Source of the DNA: an uncultured Oscillospiraceae bacterium
GTDB taxonomy: Bacteria > Bacillota > Clostridia > Oscillospirales > Acutalibacteraceae
NCBI GenBank assembly: GCA_900544375.1
Contig: UQUZ01000009.1
Span: forward strand, 7,142-71,141
Length of the DNA stretch: 64,000 nt
Direction of reading: 5' to 3'
Shown piece by piece: positions 8,889-16,542 of this stretch. Position 1 is the stretch's first letter. Every line of letters starts with the position of its first letter. The notes under the pieces were generated by a model, which was not told the origin of the DNA, searched no databases, and was given only the letters and a program-made list of their open reading frames with translations. The translations under genes and the position numbers were made by a program.

Positions 8889-9604
8889 GCGCGTTTTTCT
8901 ATGGCTTGGCTTTGCAGTGGAGGCTGGATATTCGCAGCAAGTCGCTGCTCATTACCTGTTATGTCGTTCCTCTCCTGTTTTTTGCCATCATGGGCGGAAT
9001 TTTTACCTCCATAAACCCGGAGGCAAAAGCCACGCTGATTCAATCTATGACGGTCATGGGCGTAACCATGGGCGCGTTGATCGGGCTGCCGCCCTCCCTG
9101 GCGGAGGTGTACGGAAGCGATATCAAGAAAATGTACAGAGCCAATGGCGTGCCGTTATATCTTGGGCTGGTATCAATGGCTATATCTGCGTTTCTCCATC
9201 TTTCAATGATGTCTGTAATCATCTGCGTCGCAGCCCCCTTTGCCTTTGACGCGGCGCTTCCAGCAAGCCTGCCGCAGTATGCTTGCTCGCTTGCGGTTTT
9301 GATTGCAGTATCGCTGAGTATCGGAAGTGTGTTAGGGCTGGCGGTGAGAAATCAGGCAAAGCTCACCATGATCTCGCAGCTGTTTTTTCTACCGTCTATC
9401 ATGCTGTCAGGCATTTTGTTCCCCATCGATTTGCTTCCGCGGTTTTTCGAGATGCTGGGGAAGCTGTTTCCAGCGGCATGGGGATATGCGTTGATGGTGG
9501 GGGAAGGCTTTTCCTTTGCAACCCTGTGGCCTCTAGCGGCGCTGTTTGCGGCTGCGGGCGTTATCCTCATGGCTTTATTGAAGCGGTTGCAAACAGAAGG
9601 GTGA
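8885..9604 (+). CDS. ABC-2 type transporter permease
   Basis: This 239-residue protein has about six hydrophobic segments, with the ABC-2 permease pattern: an N-terminal cytoplasmic stretch, an early membrane helix (TCYVVPLLFFAIMGGIF), and a late motif LFFLPSIMLSGILFPIDLLP typical of ABC2_membrane proteins. The ATG overlaps the ATPase stop by four bases, so expression is coupled. It would form the membrane channel of the exporter. The gene ends about 40 bp before the promoter of the thiamine operon, and I see no clear terminator in between. Confidence 0.92.
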   Translation: MSAFFYGLALQWRLDIRSKSLLITCYVVPLLFFAIMGGIFTSINPEAKATLIQSMTVMGVTMGALIGLPPSLAEVYGSDIKKMYRANGVPLYLGLVSMAISAFLHLSMMSVIICVAAPFAFDAALPASLPQYACSLAVLIAVSLSIGSVLGLAVRNQAKLTMISQLFFLPSIMLSGILFPIDLLPRFFEMLGKLFPAAWGYALMVGEGFSFATLWPLAALFAAAGVILMALLKRLQTEG

Positions 9605-9644
9605 GCGCGCACGGCAATCGGACAAAAGGCGCGGGAAATACTGT

Positions 9645-9674
9645 TTGACAGGTTAGGCGCGCTTGTGCTATAGT
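9645..9674 (+). promoter_or_regulatory. Promoter of the thiamine operon
   Basis: TTGACA (9645-9650), an 18-bp spacer ending in TGC, then TATAGT (9669-9674). It starts transcription just ahead of the TPP riboswitch. Confidence 0.75.
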
Positions 9675-9696
9675 AAAACTGCAACAATAAAATATG

Positions 9697-9784
9697 GACA
9701 GGGGAGCTTGTGAGCAGGCTGAGAGGAAGTCATCAACTTCGACCCTTACACCTGATTTGGATAATGCCAACGTAGGGAGCGAAA
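9697..9784 (+). ncRNA. TPP (THI-box) riboswitch
   Basis: All conserved blocks of the thiamin pyrophosphate aptamer are present in order: ACAGGGGAGC, GCTGAGAGG, GACCCTTACACCTGATTTGG and ATAATGCCAACGTAGGGA. TPP binding favours the terminator at 9803-9836, so thiamine synthesis is off when TPP is plentiful. This is the classical arrangement ahead of thiC. Confidence 0.97.
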
Positions 9785-9802
9785 GCGCGATTGTTTTCGA
9801 TC

Positions 9803-9836
9803 AGCGGGAAATGCCAAACGGTGTTTCCCGCTTTTT
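9803..9836 (+). terminator. Riboswitch-controlled terminator
   Basis: AGCGGGAAA (9803-9811) pairs with TTTCCCGCT (9824-9832), followed by TTTT. It is the expression platform of the TPP riboswitch. Confidence 0.9.
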
Positions 9837-9873
9837 GTTTTTCTGTCCATGGAATTTAAAGGAGGAAAGGGAG

Positions 9874-10082
9874 GGTTGTAAAATGCAAGATTTTGCAACC
9901 GTCTCCAGAAAAATCACTTGAGGGCCGTACAGTATGCCCCTCATTTTGCATCTGAAGATGCAAAACCGTGCTTTTTCTCGGTGTGATTTTTATCCATGAT
10001 GCAATGTGCCCTGCGATTTGTTCTCTTAAGGCATAAATTTTGCCCAAAATTTTGGATGCGCCAAAACCGCAAAATTTTGCGG
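9874..10082 (+). repeat. Cluster of five palindromes between riboswitch terminator and thiC
   Basis: Five inverted repeats follow one another: 9874-9900 (11-bp arms, one wobble), about 9920-9942 (GAGGG to CCCTC), 9944-9965 (perfect 9-bp arms around TGAA), 10044-10055 (CCAAAATTTTGG) and 10067-10082 (CCGCAAAATTTTGCGG). Several share the core TTTTGC/GCAAAA. They fill the otherwise gene-free 270 bp before thiC. Function unknown; RNA processing or stability, or protein binding, are possible. Confidence 0.6.
9883..9921 (+). CDS. Possible 12-codon leader peptide
   Basis: ATG at 9883 opens MQDFATVSRKIT and ends with TGA at 9919-9921. GGGAGG lies eight bases upstream, an excellent ribosome site, and AAAGGAGG lies a little further upstream. 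The first hairpin of the palindrome cluster overlaps its start. No amino-acid run suggests a sensed substrate. It could be chance. Confidence 0.3.
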   Translation: MQDFATVSRKIT

Positions 10083-10111
10083 CCCGGCGCAAGAAAGGAA
10101 TGGTCATACAG

Positions 10112-11416
10112 ATGGATTACACCACACAGATGGACGCGGCACGTAAGGGGATTCTGACGGGGCAGCTTCGTGCCGTTGCGGTGGAAGAAAAAATGGAGGC
10201 CGAACGGCTGCGCGAGCTGGTTGCGAAGGGGCAGGCGGTGATCCCCGCGAATAAAAACCACGTCTGCCTCAAGCCCCGCGGCATTGGGCGCGCCCTACGC
10301 ACGAAGATCAATGTGAACCTCGGCGTATCCAGAGATTGCCTTGATCTGGATGAAGAGTTCAAAAAGGTGGAGGCGGCCGTTGCCATGGGCGCAGAGGCGA
10401 TCATGGATCTGAGCTCCTTCGGCGACACAAAGGCATTCCGTCAAAAGCTTGTGCACGGCTGCACGGCGGTGCTGGGCACGGTGCCAATCTATGATGCGGT
10501 AGTTTATTACAACAAGCCATTGAAAACCATCACTTCGGATGAGTGGATCGATGTGGTACGCATGCACGCACAGGAGGGCGTGGATTTTATGACGATCCAC
10601 TGCGGTATCAACCGGGAGACGGCTCGAAAATTCAAGGGGAATCAGCGCCACACCAATATCGTTTCCCGCGGCGGCTCTATCATTTTCGCATGGATGGAGC
10701 TGACCGGGGAGGAAAACCCGTTCTACGCGCGTTTCGATGAGATTCTGGAGATCTGCCGGGAATACGATGTGACCTTGAGCCTTGGCGATGCCTGCCGCCC
10801 GGGCAGCATTGCGGACGCGGGCGATATCCCGCAGATTGAGGAACTCGTCACATTAGGCGAGCTAACGCAGCGGGCATGGAAGCGGGATGTGCAGGTGATG
10901 ATCGAGGGCCCGGGGCATATGCCGCTCAATCAAATCCGGTCGAATATGGAGATTGAGCAGACGGTCTGCAAGGGCGCGCCCTTTTATGTGCTCGGCCCGT
11001 TGGTCACGGATGTGGCCCCCGGCTACGACCACATCACCAGCGCGATCGGCGGGGCGATCGCGGCTACCTACGGCGCCTCCTTCCTGTGTTATGTAACGCC
11101 TGCCGAGCACCTGCGGTTGCCAACAGTGGAGGATGTAAAGGAGGGGATTATCGCCTCCAAAATTGCCGCCCACGCGGCGGATGTCGCCAAGGGCCTGCCC
11201 GGCGCGGACGAATGGGATTACCAGATGAGCGAGGCCAGGAGGAATCTTGACTGGGAGCGGCAGTTTTCTCTGGCGCTCGATCCGGAGAAAGCGCGCGCCT
11301 ACCGCGCGCAGAGCACGCCTGAGCGGGAGGATACCTGCACGATGTGCGGCAAAATGTGCGCGGTGCGCAACATTAATAAGATCCTGCGTGGCGAAGACGT
11401 AGATATCATGGACTGA
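10112..11416 (+). CDS. thiC: Phosphomethylpyrimidine synthase ThiC
   Basis: A 434-residue radical-SAM enzyme that rearranges aminoimidazole ribotide into the pyrimidine phosphate of thiamine. The start MDYTTQMDAARKG matches the short ThiC form of clostridia; in-frame starts upstream fall in the hairpin region. Seen: ISRG-type sequence NIVSRGGSIIFAW, the AIR-site region DVTLSLGDACRPGS, EGPGHMPLNQI, and the C-terminal cluster motif CTMCGKMCAVR that holds the 4Fe-4S cluster. First gene of the thiamine operon behind the TPP riboswitch. Seventeen bases separate it from thiM. Confidence 0.98.
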   Translation: MDYTTQMDAARKGILTGQLRAVAVEEKMEAERLRELVAKGQAVIPANKNHVCLKPRGIGRALRTKINVNLGVSRDCLDLDEEFKKVEAAVAMGAEAIMDLSSFGDTKAFRQKLVHGCTAVLGTVPIYDAVVYYNKPLKTITSDEWIDVVRMHAQEGVDFMTIHCGINRETARKFKGNQRHTNIVSRGGSIIFAWMELTGEENPFYARFDEILEICREYDVTLSLGDACRPGSIADAGDIPQIEELVTLGELTQRAWKRDVQVMIEGPGHMPLNQIRSNMEIEQTVCKGAPFYVLGPLVTDVAPGYDHITSAIGGAIAATYGASFLCYVTPAEHLRLPTVEDVKEGIIASKIAAHAADVAKGLPGADEWDYQMSEARRNLDWERQFSLALDPEKARAYRAQSTPEREDTCTMCGKMCAVRNINKILRGEDVDIMD

Positions 11417-11433
11417 GAAAGGGAGAATGCAAT

Positions 11434-12252
11434 ATGTTCGGAGAAAAGCTTGAAAATATACGGAAAACATCGCCCCTGATCCACAATATTACAAATTATG
11501 TAACCGCCAACGACTGTGCGAATATCCTGCTCGCCTGCGGAGCGTCCCCCACGATGGCGGACGATGCGTCCGAGGTGGAGGAAATCACCGCGATCAGCAA
11601 CGCTTTAAATATCAACATCGGCACACTGAACGCCATGGTGGAGGGCATGTTTCTCGCCGGGAAAAAGGCAAATGCGCTCGGCCGGCCGGTCGTGCTCGAT
11701 CCGGTTGGCGCGGGCGCGTCCAGGCTGCGGACGGAGACAGCGTGCAGGCTTATTGATGAAATCCGCTTTACCGTCATCCGGGGCAACATTTCTGAAATCA
11801 AAACACTCGCTTCCGGCTCCGGCACAACAAAGGGGGTCGATGCGGATGCGGCGGATATCGTAACGGAGGAAACGCTTAATGCGGCGGTGGCTTTCGTCAA
11901 GGCATTTGCGGCCAAAACGGGCGCGGTGATTGCCGTAACCGGTGCAATCGACCTTGTTTCGGATGCAGAGCGCACGTTTGTCATCCGCAACGGCCGGCCG
12001 ATGATGGGCCGCGTTACCGGCACGGGCTGCATGCTTTCCGCCATGACTGCCGCGTATCTCGCGGCAAATCCGGAATGCCCGCTGGAAGCGGCAGCTGCCG
12101 CAGTGGGCGCAATGGGCGTTTGCGGGGAGATCGCGCTGGAGCGGTTACAGAAGGGGGAGGGCAATTCCACCTACCGCAACCGATTGATCGACGCGATTGA
12201 TTGCCTGGATGCAGAAACGTTGGAAAGAGGGGCAAACTATGAAGTTCGATAA
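11434..12252 (+). CDS. thiM: Hydroxyethylthiazole kinase
   Basis: The 272-residue ribokinase-like enzyme phosphorylates 4-methyl-5-hydroxyethylthiazole, salvaging the thiazole half of thiamine. Marks include SPLIHNITNYVTANDCAN near residues 11-28, GASPTMADD, VLDPVGAGAS, IRGNISEI and the anion-hole motif RVTGTGCMLSA with the catalytic Cys/Asp region. RBS GAAAGGGAG precedes the ATG. Its last 14 bases overlap the start of thiE. No thiG/thiS/thiF genes lie in this operon, so the thiazole would come from salvage or from loci elsewhere. Confidence 0.97.
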   Translation: MFGEKLENIRKTSPLIHNITNYVTANDCANILLACGASPTMADDASEVEEITAISNALNINIGTLNAMVEGMFLAGKKANALGRPVVLDPVGAGASRLRTETACRLIDEIRFTVIRGNISEIKTLASGSGTTKGVDADAADIVTEETLNAAVAFVKAFAAKTGAVIAVTGAIDLVSDAERTFVIRNGRPMMGRVTGTGCMLSAMTAAYLAANPECPLEAAAAAVGAMGVCGEIALERLQKGEGNSTYRNRLIDAIDCLDAETLERGANYEVR

Positions 12253-12886
12253 ACAAAATTTATTGCTCTATGCGGTGACAGACCGCTCCTGGCTTGGGGA
12301 AAAGACCCTGTTTCAGCAGGTGGAGGAGGCTCTCCAAGGCGGCGTGACCATGCTACAGCTACGGGAGAAGGATTTGGATGAAAAATCATTTATGGAGGAG
12401 GCTGCTGCGGTGAAGGAGCTGTGCGCCCGCTATCAAGTGCCGTTTCTAATTGACGACAATGTGCCGCTTGCGCTCCGTTGCGGCGCAGATGGCGTGCATG
12501 TGGGCCAGTCCGATATGGAGGCAGGCGAAGTACGCGCCAGAATCGGCCCGGATAAAATCCTGGGCGTATCCGCTCAGACGGTTTCCCAAGCAGTTTTGGC
12601 GCAGGAAGCGGGCGCGGATTATCTCGGCGTCGGCGCGGTATTCTCCACATCGACAAAGCTGGATGCAGATACCGTGTCTCTTGAAACGCTGCGGGAGATT
12701 TGCACAGCAGTCAAAATCCCGGTGGTGGCAATTGGCGGGATTAATGAGGCAAATTTACCGGAGCTCACCGGCAGTGGGATCAGCGGTGTGGCGGTAGTGT
12801 CAGCAATTTTTGCCGCACCGTCGCCCGGCGATGCGGCGAGAAGGCTTTCCATGCTTGCGCAGCAGGCTGTGCAGGGGGTAGAATAG
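12239..12886 (+). CDS. thiE: Thiamine-phosphate synthase
   Basis: This 215-residue TIM-barrel enzyme joins the pyrimidine diphosphate and thiazole phosphate to give thiamine monophosphate. Seen: LYAVTDRSWLG at the N-terminus, GGVTMLQLREKD, PFLIDDNVPLALRCGADGVHVGQSD, the diphosphate-site LGVGAVFSTSTK and VVAIGGINEANL. The start at 12239 is chosen because AAAGAGGGG precedes it and MKFDKQNLLLYAVTDR is a normal N-terminus; it overlaps thiM. Confidence 0.97.
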   Translation: MKFDKQNLLLYAVTDRSWLGEKTLFQQVEEALQGGVTMLQLREKDLDEKSFMEEAAAVKELCARYQVPFLIDDNVPLALRCGADGVHVGQSDMEAGEVRARIGPDKILGVSAQTVSQAVLAQEAGADYLGVGAVFSTSTKLDADTVSLETLREICTAVKIPVVAIGGINEANLPELTGSGISGVAVVSAIFAAPSPGDAARRLSMLAQQAVQGVE

Positions 12887-12917
12887 AGGTGGAAAAGGTG
12901 GAAGGGGGAAGTGCTGC

Positions 12918-13568
12918 ATGAAAATGACCGGAGCCATTTTTGATATGGATGGTACGCTGCTCGATTCCATGCCGATTTGGGATCGGGTGGGCATTGATTA
13001 CCTTGCGGGGCTGGGCATCCAGGCACGCCCGGATTTGCCGGAGCGGCTCCTGACGATGTCGATGAGGCAGGCGGCGGCATATTTTCGCTCTGGCTACGGC
13101 GTGAACTTGCCGGAAGCGGAGATTATGGATGGGATCAACGCGCGGATTGAAGCCTTCTATCGAAAAACGGCGCCTGCAAAGGAGGGCGTTCGAGATTTTT
13201 TGCACGCGCTTCGGCAATCGGGTGTGAAAATGTGCGTGGCAACGGCGACAGACCGCCCTTTGGCAGAAGCCGCATTGCGGCGCACAGGGCTGCTCAGCTA
13301 TTTTTCCTTCCTTCTCACCTGCACAGAGGCGGGCTTCGGCAAGGACAGTCCGGATATTTTTGTATTGGCACAGAAAAAACTGGGCACACCGCGGGAACAG
13401 ACGGTGGTCTTTGAGGATGCGCTCTATGCGATGCAGACCGCAAAGCGGGCGGGGTTCCCCGTTGCGGCCGTTTACGACGCATCTTCCCAGGCGGATCAAG
13501 AGCAGATCCGGCAGCTCGCGGATGTTTATATGCCCTTGTTTCCCGGGGCGGAGGAGGCTTTGCTGTGA
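12918..13568 (+). CDS. HAD-superfamily phosphatase inside the thiamine operon
   Basis: A 216-residue HAD hydrolase of the beta-phosphoglucomutase/Gph type. Motif I is FDMDGTLLDS (residues 8-17), motif II VATATDR, motif III lies around KDSPDIF and motif IV is VVFEDALYAM. A small helical cap occupies roughly residues 18-85. The gene lies 31 bp after thiE, and its stop overlaps the GTG start of thiD. This position suggests it dephosphorylates a thiamine intermediate, for example thiamine monophosphate, or performs house-cleaning of HMP phosphate. That role is inference, since HAD sequences do not reveal substrate. Confidence 0.9.
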   Translation: MKMTGAIFDMDGTLLDSMPIWDRVGIDYLAGLGIQARPDLPERLLTMSMRQAAAYFRSGYGVNLPEAEIMDGINARIEAFYRKTAPAKEGVRDFLHALRQSGVKMCVATATDRPLAEAALRRTGLLSYFSFLLTCTEAGFGKDSPDIFVLAQKKLGTPREQTVVFEDALYAMQTAKRAGFPVAAVYDASSQADQEQIRQLADVYMPLFPGAEEALL

Positions 13569-14350
13569 AAACAGTGCTGACCGTCGCGGGATCAGATCCG
13601 AGCGGAGGGGCGGGTATTCAGGCGGATATCAAGACGATCACCGCCCACGGCCTTTATGCAACGAGCGCCATCACTGCGCTGACCGTGCAGAATACGCTGG
13701 GCGTATCTAGGGTGGAGCCGGTTCCCGTGGATCTAGTCGCCCAGCAAATCGACTGTGTGGTAGGGGATATCCGGCCCGATGCGGTCAAAATCGGCATGCT
13801 CTGCAATGCCGAGATTGTGCAGGCGGTGGCACAGGCGCTGGCTCATGGTCAAGCGGAATGCATCGTAATCGACCCGGTGATGATTTCCACGAGTGGGCAC
13901 AGGCTGCTTGACCAGGAAGCGGTGCAGTGGATGAAGCGAAAGCTGTTCCCAATGGCGCAGCTTATCACGCCGAATCTGCCGGAGGCGGAGGCCCTTTGCG
14001 GAATGCGCGTACGTGATGAAGCGGAGATGGAGCGCGCTGCGCGGCTGCTCTCGGATCAGACGGGGGCGGCGGTGCTCCTCAAAGGGGGGCATCTTGCCAA
14101 GACGGCGGACGATTTGCTGCTCCAAAATGGGGAAGCTCACTGGCTCCAGGGCCGCAGGGTGGAAAATTCCAATACGCATGGCACCGGCTGCACGCTTTCC
14201 TCTGCGATTGCCTGTGGCTTAGCGCGGGGGCAATCGCTCGTGGAGAGCGCTCGGGCAGCGAAGGAGTATCTCACGAATGCGCTGCGTGCAGGGCTTGATC
14301 TGGGAGCAGGGAACGGGCCGCTCAATCATATGTTTCAGCAGACAAGTTGA
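13565..14350 (+). CDS. thiD: Hydroxymethylpyrimidine/phosphomethylpyrimidine kinase
   Basis: The 261-residue ribokinase-like kinase phosphorylates HMP and HMP-phosphate, supplying HMP-PP to ThiE. Diagnostic sequences are VAGSDPSGGAGIQADIKT at the N-terminus, ALTVQNT, VIDPVMISTSG, TPNLPEAEAL, VLLKGGH and the catalytic-site NTHGTGCTLSSAI. The start is GTG at 13565, overlapping the stop of the HAD gene. Last gene of the operon; a strong terminator follows within 15 bp. Confidence 0.97.
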   Translation: MKTVLTVAGSDPSGGAGIQADIKTITAHGLYATSAITALTVQNTLGVSRVEPVPVDLVAQQIDCVVGDIRPDAVKIGMLCNAEIVQAVAQALAHGQAECIVIDPVMISTSGHRLLDQEAVQWMKRKLFPMAQLITPNLPEAEALCGMRVRDEAEMERAARLLSDQTGAAVLLKGGHLAKTADDLLLQNGEAHWLQGRRVENSNTHGTGCTLSSAIACGLARGQSLVESARAAKEYLTNALRAGLDLGAGNGPLNHMFQQTS

Positions 14351-14360
14351 TCAAACGAGG

Positions 14361-14389
14361 CGGGACGGCAAAGCAGCCGTCCCGTTTTT
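14361..14389 (+). terminator. Terminator of the thiamine operon
   Basis: CGGGACGGC (14361-14369), a 6-nt loop and GCCGTCCCG (14376-14384), then TTTTT. Confidence 0.92.
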
Positions 14390-14432
14390 GCGTCGGGGGA
14401 GACACGTCTTTTGGAGTTCCGGGCCGCTGGCA

Positions 14433-14461
14433 TTGACATTCCGCCGCTGTAAACTTATAAT
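14433..14461 (+). promoter_or_regulatory. Consensus promoter of prfB
   Basis: TTGACA (14433-14438), a 17-bp spacer and TATAAT (14456-14461), a perfect sigma-A match 50 bp before prfB. Confidence 0.85.
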
Positions 14462-14510
14462 AAACTACGTATTGGCAAAGATAAATCTATATGGATTAAG
14501 GATGGATACG

Positions 14511-15635
14511 ATGATACAGTTTGAAGAACTTCGCCTGCAGCTGCTTGAGGATGAGGATGCCCTCAAGGAGCTTTCTTCTGCGCTTGGCCTGGAAGAAATG
14601 CGCAAAGAGGTGGCAACGCTGGAGGAGCAGACGGCGGCGGACGGCTTTTGGGAGGATCTCGGCAACTCCCAAAAGGTGTTGCAGCGCGTGAGTATGCTAA
14701 AAAACCGAATTTCGGCCTATGAAACGCTGAAATCGAATTTTGACGACGCGCTTGTTATGATCGAATTGGCCAATGAAGAGGGCGACTTGGATCTCCTGCC
14801 AGAGTGCCAGGAGAGTGTAAAAGCGGTGAAAAAGGAGATCGAAGCCCAAACGTTGGCAACCCTTCTCAGCGGCGAATTTGATTCCAAAAACGCCATCCTT
14901 ACCTTCCATGCGGGTGCAGGGGGCACGGAGGCGCAGGATTGGGCAGAGATGCTGTTCCGCATGTATAATCATTGGGGCGAGCGCCATGGCTTTAAGGTGA
15001 GCACACTTGATTTTCTCGACGGCGACGAGGCGGGTCTGAAATCCGCTGTGTTGCTGGTAGAAGGCCTCAATGCTTATGGCTTTTTGCGCAGCGAAATGGG
15101 CGTGCACCGGCTGGTGCGTGTGTCTCCGTTTGATTCTTCTGGCCGTAGGCACACCTCCTTTGCTTCCCTGGAGGTGATGCCGGAAATTGACGACACCTTT
15201 GATGTGGAGATCAGCCCGGAGGATATCAAGATGGATGTTTACCGCGCGAGCGGCGCAGGAGGGCAGAAGGTGAATAAAACATCATCCGCCGTGCGGTTGA
15301 CACATATCCCGACAGGGATTGTCGTTTCCTGCCAGGTGGAGCGCAGCCAGCATCAAAACCGCGAAGTTGCGATGCGCATGCTCAAATCGAAGCTTGTGGA
15401 GATCAAGGAGCGCGAGCATTTGGATAAGATTGAGGATATCAAGGGCGACCAGAAGGAGATCGGCTGGGGCAGCCAGATCCGCTCCTACGTCTTTATGCCC
15501 TATACGCTGGTTAAAGATCATCGCACAGGCTATGAAGCCGGCAATATCAACGCTGTGATGGACGGGGATCTGGACGGCTTTATCAATGCATATTTGAAAA
15601 TGGAGTCGCTGGAAAAGCTCGAGAAGAAGAATTGA
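14511..15635 (+). CDS. prfB: Peptide chain release factor 2, without a frameshift site
   Basis: This 374-residue class I release factor terminates translation at UGA and UAA. The tripeptide anticodon region (SPFDSSGRRHTSF) and the catalytic GGQ in GAGGQKVNKTSSAV are visible. The ATG at 14511 is favoured by AAGGATGG seven bases upstream; an in-frame ATG lies at 14502. In most bacteria prfB has an in-frame UGA near codon 25 and a programmed +1 shift. Here the reading frame is open throughout, with GGC in the place where UGA would lie (CTT GGC CTG). Synthesis is therefore not autoregulated that way. Its stop lies 29 bp before the next start. Confidence 0.97.
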   Translation: MIQFEELRLQLLEDEDALKELSSALGLEEMRKEVATLEEQTAADGFWEDLGNSQKVLQRVSMLKNRISAYETLKSNFDDALVMIELANEEGDLDLLPECQESVKAVKKEIEAQTLATLLSGEFDSKNAILTFHAGAGGTEAQDWAEMLFRMYNHWGERHGFKVSTLDFLDGDEAGLKSAVLLVEGLNAYGFLRSEMGVHRLVRVSPFDSSGRRHTSFASLEVMPEIDDTFDVEISPEDIKMDVYRASGAGGQKVNKTSSAVRLTHIPTGIVVSCQVERSQHQNREVAMRMLKSKLVEIKEREHLDKIEDIKGDQKEIGWGSQIRSYVFMPYTLVKDHRTGYEAGNINAVMDGDLDGFINAYLKMESLEKLEKKN

Positions 15636-15664
15636 CAAACGCCGGAATGAGGCGGAGGAATGGA

Positions 15665-16375
15665 ATGAGAAACAGAAAGCAGCCTTCCTGGCTTCAAACA
15701 GCATCAAAGGGGAAAAAGCGTGTGCTTGCAGCGGTATGTATTTTGCTTGTTTTGGGCGTGTTATCCCCCTTCGTTATCAATGGGATTGTGGTGGGCAGTG
15801 CCCGCCGGTATATCTTGGAGCCACAGGAAACGGAGCAGGTGAACGCAGATTGTGTGATCGCGTTGGGCGCAATGGTGTGGGGCAAGGATACGCTTAGCCA
15901 TATGCTGGAGGATCGGGTGCTTGGCGCGATTGACGTTTACGAGCGCGGCGGCGCAAAAAAAATCCTGATGAGCGGGGATCATGGGCAAGAGGACTACGAT
16001 GAAGTCAATGCCATGAAAAAATACGCGGTGGAAAAGGGCGTGGCGGCGGACGACGTGTTTATGGATCACGCAGGTTTCTCCACCTATGAAACGATGTATC
16101 GTGCGCGGGATGTATTTCAGGCGAAAAAGGTCGTCATTGTCACGCAAAAATACCATCTGTACCGCGCGGTTTATATTGCACGGGCGCTGGGGCTGGAGGC
16201 ATACGGCATTGCGTCTGACCCGAGACCGTATAGCAGCGTGGTTTATAACAACGCGCGGGAATTCCTTGCGCGTGTGAAGGATTTTTTTACCGCAATCGGG
16301 AAACCGGAGCCGACCTTTCTTGGGGAGGCAATTCCCATCAACGGCAGCGGCGCGCAGACGGATGATCAGGTTTAG
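15665..16375 (+). CDS. SanA/YdcF-like DUF218 membrane protein
   Basis: The 236-residue protein has one N-terminal membrane helix (about residues 20-42, rich in Val/Leu) and a DUF218 domain. The domain motifs CVIALGAMVWG, MLEDRVLGAIDVYERG, ILMSGDHG and the late VVIVTQKYHLYRA block resemble SanA, which affects vancomycin exclusion and envelope integrity in enterobacteria. The ATG at 15665 is chosen because GGAGG sits six bases upstream; a TTG overlapping the prfB stop is less likely. Probably co-transcribed with prfB. The biochemical function of the family is not established. Confidence 0.88.
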   Translation: MRNRKQPSWLQTASKGKKRVLAAVCILLVLGVLSPFVINGIVVGSARRYILEPQETEQVNADCVIALGAMVWGKDTLSHMLEDRVLGAIDVYERGGAKKILMSGDHGQEDYDEVNAMKKYAVEKGVAADDVFMDHAGFSTYETMYRARDVFQAKKVVIVTQKYHLYRAVYIARALGLEAYGIASDPRPYSSVVYNNAREFLARVKDFFTAIGKPEPTFLGEAIPINGSGAQTDDQV

Positions 16376-16405
16376 TGTTGGATAAATGAAAAAGGCAAGT
16401 AAGCG

Positions 16406-16437
16406 GCCCGGGATCATGCCATCGCATGATCCCGGGC
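16406..16437 (+). terminator. Strong hairpin after the SanA-like gene
   Basis: GCCCGGGATCATGC (16406-16419), loop CATC and the exact complement (16424-16437). The tail TCGGTTTG is only weakly T-rich. It separates the convergent SanA-like and trpS genes. Confidence 0.65.
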
Positions 16438-16542
16438 TCGGTTTGTATTAGCTGCGCTATTCTATTTTTCGATGTCTGGCTTGGGGTTCGTAAAGAAGGC
16501 CCCGCCCGAAATCTACAAACGAAGGGGCGCCCCATTTCGGCA

